A stretch of DNA of 64,000 bases from CBDCAS01 sp965214015 (GTDB taxonomy: Bacteria; Pseudomonadota; Gammaproteobacteria; Coxiellales; Coxiellaceae): assembly GCA_965214015.1 (NCBI GenBank), contig CBDCAS010000021.1, positions 62,001 to 126,000 of the forward strand, written 5' to 3'. Made by a program: the position numbers and the translations under genes. This document shows, piece after piece, positions 61,756 to 64,000 of the stretch. The notes under the pieces were generated by a model. The model searched no databases. It saw only the letters and a program-made list of their open reading frames with translations, and was not told the DNA's origin. Within the stretch, counting starts at the first letter, position 1. Every line of letters begins with the position of its first letter.

Positions 61756-64000
61756 TCAAACATGTTTCACAGAATGTTCTGTAAAAAGATACTCTAACCA
61801 TAGATTCGCAAGGATTTCCTGACAACGATTCTGAACTAAACGTTCATCGACATTATCAATATCAATTTTTTCCAAAGGTTGATGCTGCCAGGAACAGGTA
61901 TACACTGCTTTACTACGCTCACCTGTCTTTGGATCTATTTGCCACTGTAAGCACTGTGCGCACACTCCTTTTAACATACACTGCATCGGCCCATATACGG
62001 ACGCTAAATAGTGAGCTTGAGGTGAGAACAAGGCTCTTACTCTCTGAGATTGACTGACTTGGCGCACTAGAGCATTGCTACCAACGATGGTAACCTGGTT
62101 AATTTCTGCTAGTGGAAACCTCGCCTCCTTTTTCAATTGCCAAATCCAATCGTCATTGGTAGCCCAGAGTACAGTCTCACACACTGCTTCAATGGCATCA
62201 CGATAATAAATGAGCGTAGGATCATCAAAAACACCCATAAATAGAACACGATGCCCTAGCTTGCGCAAAGTAGGCCCCATTGAAAGCATATAAGCAATCG
62301 CGTAAACATTACCAATCACAATCATTGTTTGCGGTTTGCTCTCTTGGCCAATATTACTTTTGGCCCCAGTAGGACCCATAACAGAAATTACTGAACCTGA
62401 TTTAAATGTGGAGACTAAACGAGCACTTACTCCATTTTCATAAATCATAAAAGAAAGTTGATCTGGATTATTAGGGTTCGGGATTCCTAAAGCAGCTAAT
62501 GCTTCCATTTGCAAGCGAGTATGGTGCACTTGGTTTGCCAATGTTTCATAGTTTTGTAAACGATAAAATTGGCCTGGCTGAAAATTCCGTGCTGACATAG
62601 GGGAATGCACAACTAATTCAACGAGCTGATGGCCGTGACGTCTAACTGCAATGACTTTCGAACGAAAATAAGTCTCCATAGTTTTATTAAATTGTTGATA
62701 CTCTTTAAAACTACCCTGCTTTTTCTTATCTTTTAAAGAATCCACTATTTTTAAATAACTCTGTTTTGCTGAAGCAATAGCTTTGACCACACTGCCATGA
62801 AATACTGGATGGGTATCTCCTAAGAAACTGACACGATGATGGTCACGCTCATAACTGGTAAATATGCCAATTTCTTGTGATTTGATGTGCTGGACTTTAT
62901 GCGCTTTTTTTAGTTGATTGTTCTCTAACTGATAACATGCATAACTATTCCCTTCACGATGAAAGGTGCCACGGTGCTCATATTCATAAGCTACATTAGG
63001 CTGTGCACCCGTAGCAACGAAAATGGCCCGTGCCGGCAAACGCTGCTCTTCATCTGAAGGTATCCAGGCGCCTTCCTCATCCATCACCTGTGACTGGCAG
63101 GCTAACATCGACACAGCACCGCTTTCATCCAAAATAACAGCCTGAGGCTCTAATCCCTCTGCATAGTAAATACCTTCTTCTAAAGCTTTTGTTAATTCTT
63201 CATAATTCCGCCGGTAAGCCGGTGATGCTTGCATACTACGGCGATAGACAATCGTAACCCCCCCCCACTGACGAAGTAAATCAATAAAATTAGGGGCACG
63301 ACTTTGCCGATCAGCAGTAGCACGTTCTTGTCGCACTGCATGACCATGGTTCAAAAACTCATCTAGAATGATTAAAGAATGAACATCAAAAACCGATCTC
63401 ACAGATTCTTCACCATACTCTATCACTAAGGTTTCATAACGCCAGAGCATTTTTTCCACTTGGGCAATATAGTAAGCTTGTACTTCAGTGGCTGTATCGA
63501 CCCCTGTTAATCCACCTCCAATCACTACAGCAGGCAATCGCACTTGTAAATTAGCAAAACTAGAACGTTTAGCAGCACCGGTTAACTGTAAGGTCATTAA
63601 AAAATCATTTGCCTGACGCATACCTGGCGCTAAACTATTTTTTATTGACAATTCACGTGGTAAACCAGCTCCTAGTGCTAATGCCAAATGATCAAAGCCA
63701 AGCTGCCACACATGATCAACAGTCAGTGTTCCTCCAAAACGCACACTACCAAAAATCTGAAAATAAGGACGTCGTAACAAGCTTATATAAATGAGTTTAA
63801 GAAAATTTTTATCCCAGCGAACAGTAATACCATATTCTGCCACACCTCCAAAACCTGCCATAATTCGATCATCAAGCGACTCTATTAAATCATTAAAATC
63901 TCGAATGGGTTGTTTAAAAATGCTATTGTCTAATGGTTCGAGTTTCAGACCATCAGCACCTACAACAGCACAACCTTCCATCAATAAATGATGTGCTAGA
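61756..64000 (-). CDS. Large FAD/NAD(P)-dependent oxidoreductase (cut by window end)
   Basis: At least 748 residues; the frame is open to the end of the window, so the N-terminus is missing. The N-terminal part is a GltD-like pyridine-nucleotide-disulfide oxidoreductase: AHHLLMEGCAVVGADGLKL, GFGGVAEYGITVRW, LALGAGLPRELSI and VVIGGGLTGVDTATE. The C-terminal 280 residues look like a ferredoxin-NADP reductase module (RNFQPGQFYRLQNY, SVISVMGPTG) ending with a cysteine set (GPMQCMLKGVCAQCLQW) typical of dihydroorotate dehydrogenase electron-transfer subunits. It may be a flavin-based electron transfer protein. Substrate is unknown. Confidence 0.85.
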   Translation of the reverse strand, partial: LAHHLLMEGCAVVGADGLKLEPLDNSIFKQPIRDFNDLIESLDDRIMAGFGGVAEYGITVRWDKNFLKLIYISLLRRPYFQIFGSVRFGGTLTVDHVWQLGFDHLALALGAGLPRELSIKNSLAPGMRQANDFLMTLQLTGAAKRSSFANLQVRLPAVVIGGGLTGVDTATEVQAYYIAQVEKMLWRYETLVIEYGEESVRSVFDVHSLIILDEFLNHGHAVRQERATADRQSRAPNFIDLLRQWGGVTIVYRRSMQASPAYRRNYEELTKALEEGIYYAEGLEPQAVILDESGAVSMLACQSQVMDEEGAWIPSDEEQRLPARAIFVATGAQPNVAYEYEHRGTFHREGNSYACYQLENNQLKKAHKVQHIKSQEIGIFTSYERDHHRVSFLGDTHPVFHGSVVKAIASAKQSYLKIVDSLKDKKKQGSFKEYQQFNKTMETYFRSKVIAVRRHGHQLVELVVHSPMSARNFQPGQFYRLQNYETLANQVHHTRLQMEALAALGIPNPNNPDQLSFMIYENGVSARLVSTFKSGSVISVMGPTGAKSNIGQESKPQTMIVIGNVYAIAYMLSMGPTLRKLGHRVLFMGVFDDPTLIYYRDAIEAVCETVLWATNDDWIWQLKKEARFPLAEINQVTIVGSNALVRQVSQSQRVRALFSPQAHYLASVYGPMQCMLKGVCAQCLQWQIDPKTGERSKAVYTCSWQHQPLEKIDIDNVDERLVQNRCQEILANLWLEYLFTEHSVKHV

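Noticed and set aside
1..64000. tRNA or rRNA genes
   Set aside because: No T-arm-like GGTTCGA-type sequences in a cloverleaf context and no rRNA segments were recognised when reading the intergenic intervals; a covariance search was not possible.

Overview
The window looks like part of the chromosome of an AT-rich gammaproteobacterium, probably host-associated. Gammaproteobacterial gene order is clear: kdsD-kdsC-lptC-lptB-ptsN-ptsO, mlaFEDCB-murA, rpsF-rpsR-DUF2232-rplI-dnaB-alr, and sdhE beside relA. The LysC-LysA fusion, loss of lptA and rpoN from their usual places, insertion-sequence debris and large lysine/glutamate-rich coiled-coil proteins would fit an intracellular or symbiotic lineage such as Legionellales. 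That placement is inference; there is no rRNA or tRNA gene here to test it.

Layout. 1-6.9 kb: the C-terminal part of Lon, PmbA, then a leftward envelope and nitrogen-PTS block (KdsD, KdsC, LptC, LptB, PtsN, a minimal HPr kinase, HPr). 6.9-14.6 kb: rightward Mla lipid transport operon, MurA, a Nif3-like protein and the fused aspartokinase/diaminopimelate decarboxylase. 14.6-27.2 kb: DegP-like protease, RluD, BamD, a large coiled-coil protein, NadE, the S6/S18/L9 operon, DnaB and alanine racemase. Lon, DegP, BamD, Lpt, Mla, MurA and an L,D-transpeptidase make this largely an envelope-building and quality-control region. 48.4-64 kb is again housekeeping: DoxX, an amino acid permease, oligoribonuclease, PlsY, TsaD, malate dehydrogenase, CysQ, NudE, L,D-transpeptidase, HemW, NadA, a rhodanese and a large FAD oxidoreductase cut by the window end.

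The accessory part lies mostly between 27.2 and 48.3 kb. An IS630-family element (27626-28655) sits inside a methyltransferase gene, and removing it with one TA restores a 368-codon frame. After sdhE and relA comes a graveyard of fragments at 32.9-33.7 kb: a tyrosine recombinase tail, an IS630 piece, a group II intron maturase piece and a probable Tn3 transposase tail. Then follow a coiled-coil gene and a 1000-residue secreted protein with five nearly identical 110-residue repeats and a C-terminal propeller-like domain. An IS1111-type element with a long noncoding 3' end lies just beyond it.

The most interesting object is a complete Tn3-family transposon (40023-46182) with 38-bp inverted repeats and a 6-bp target duplication. 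It is inserted inside an IS982-family transposase gene. It carries tnpA, a tyrosine recombinase in place of a serine resolvase, and a tightly packed rdgC, zeta-like kinase and small-protein cassette. Another recombinase of the same broad type lies just outside it.
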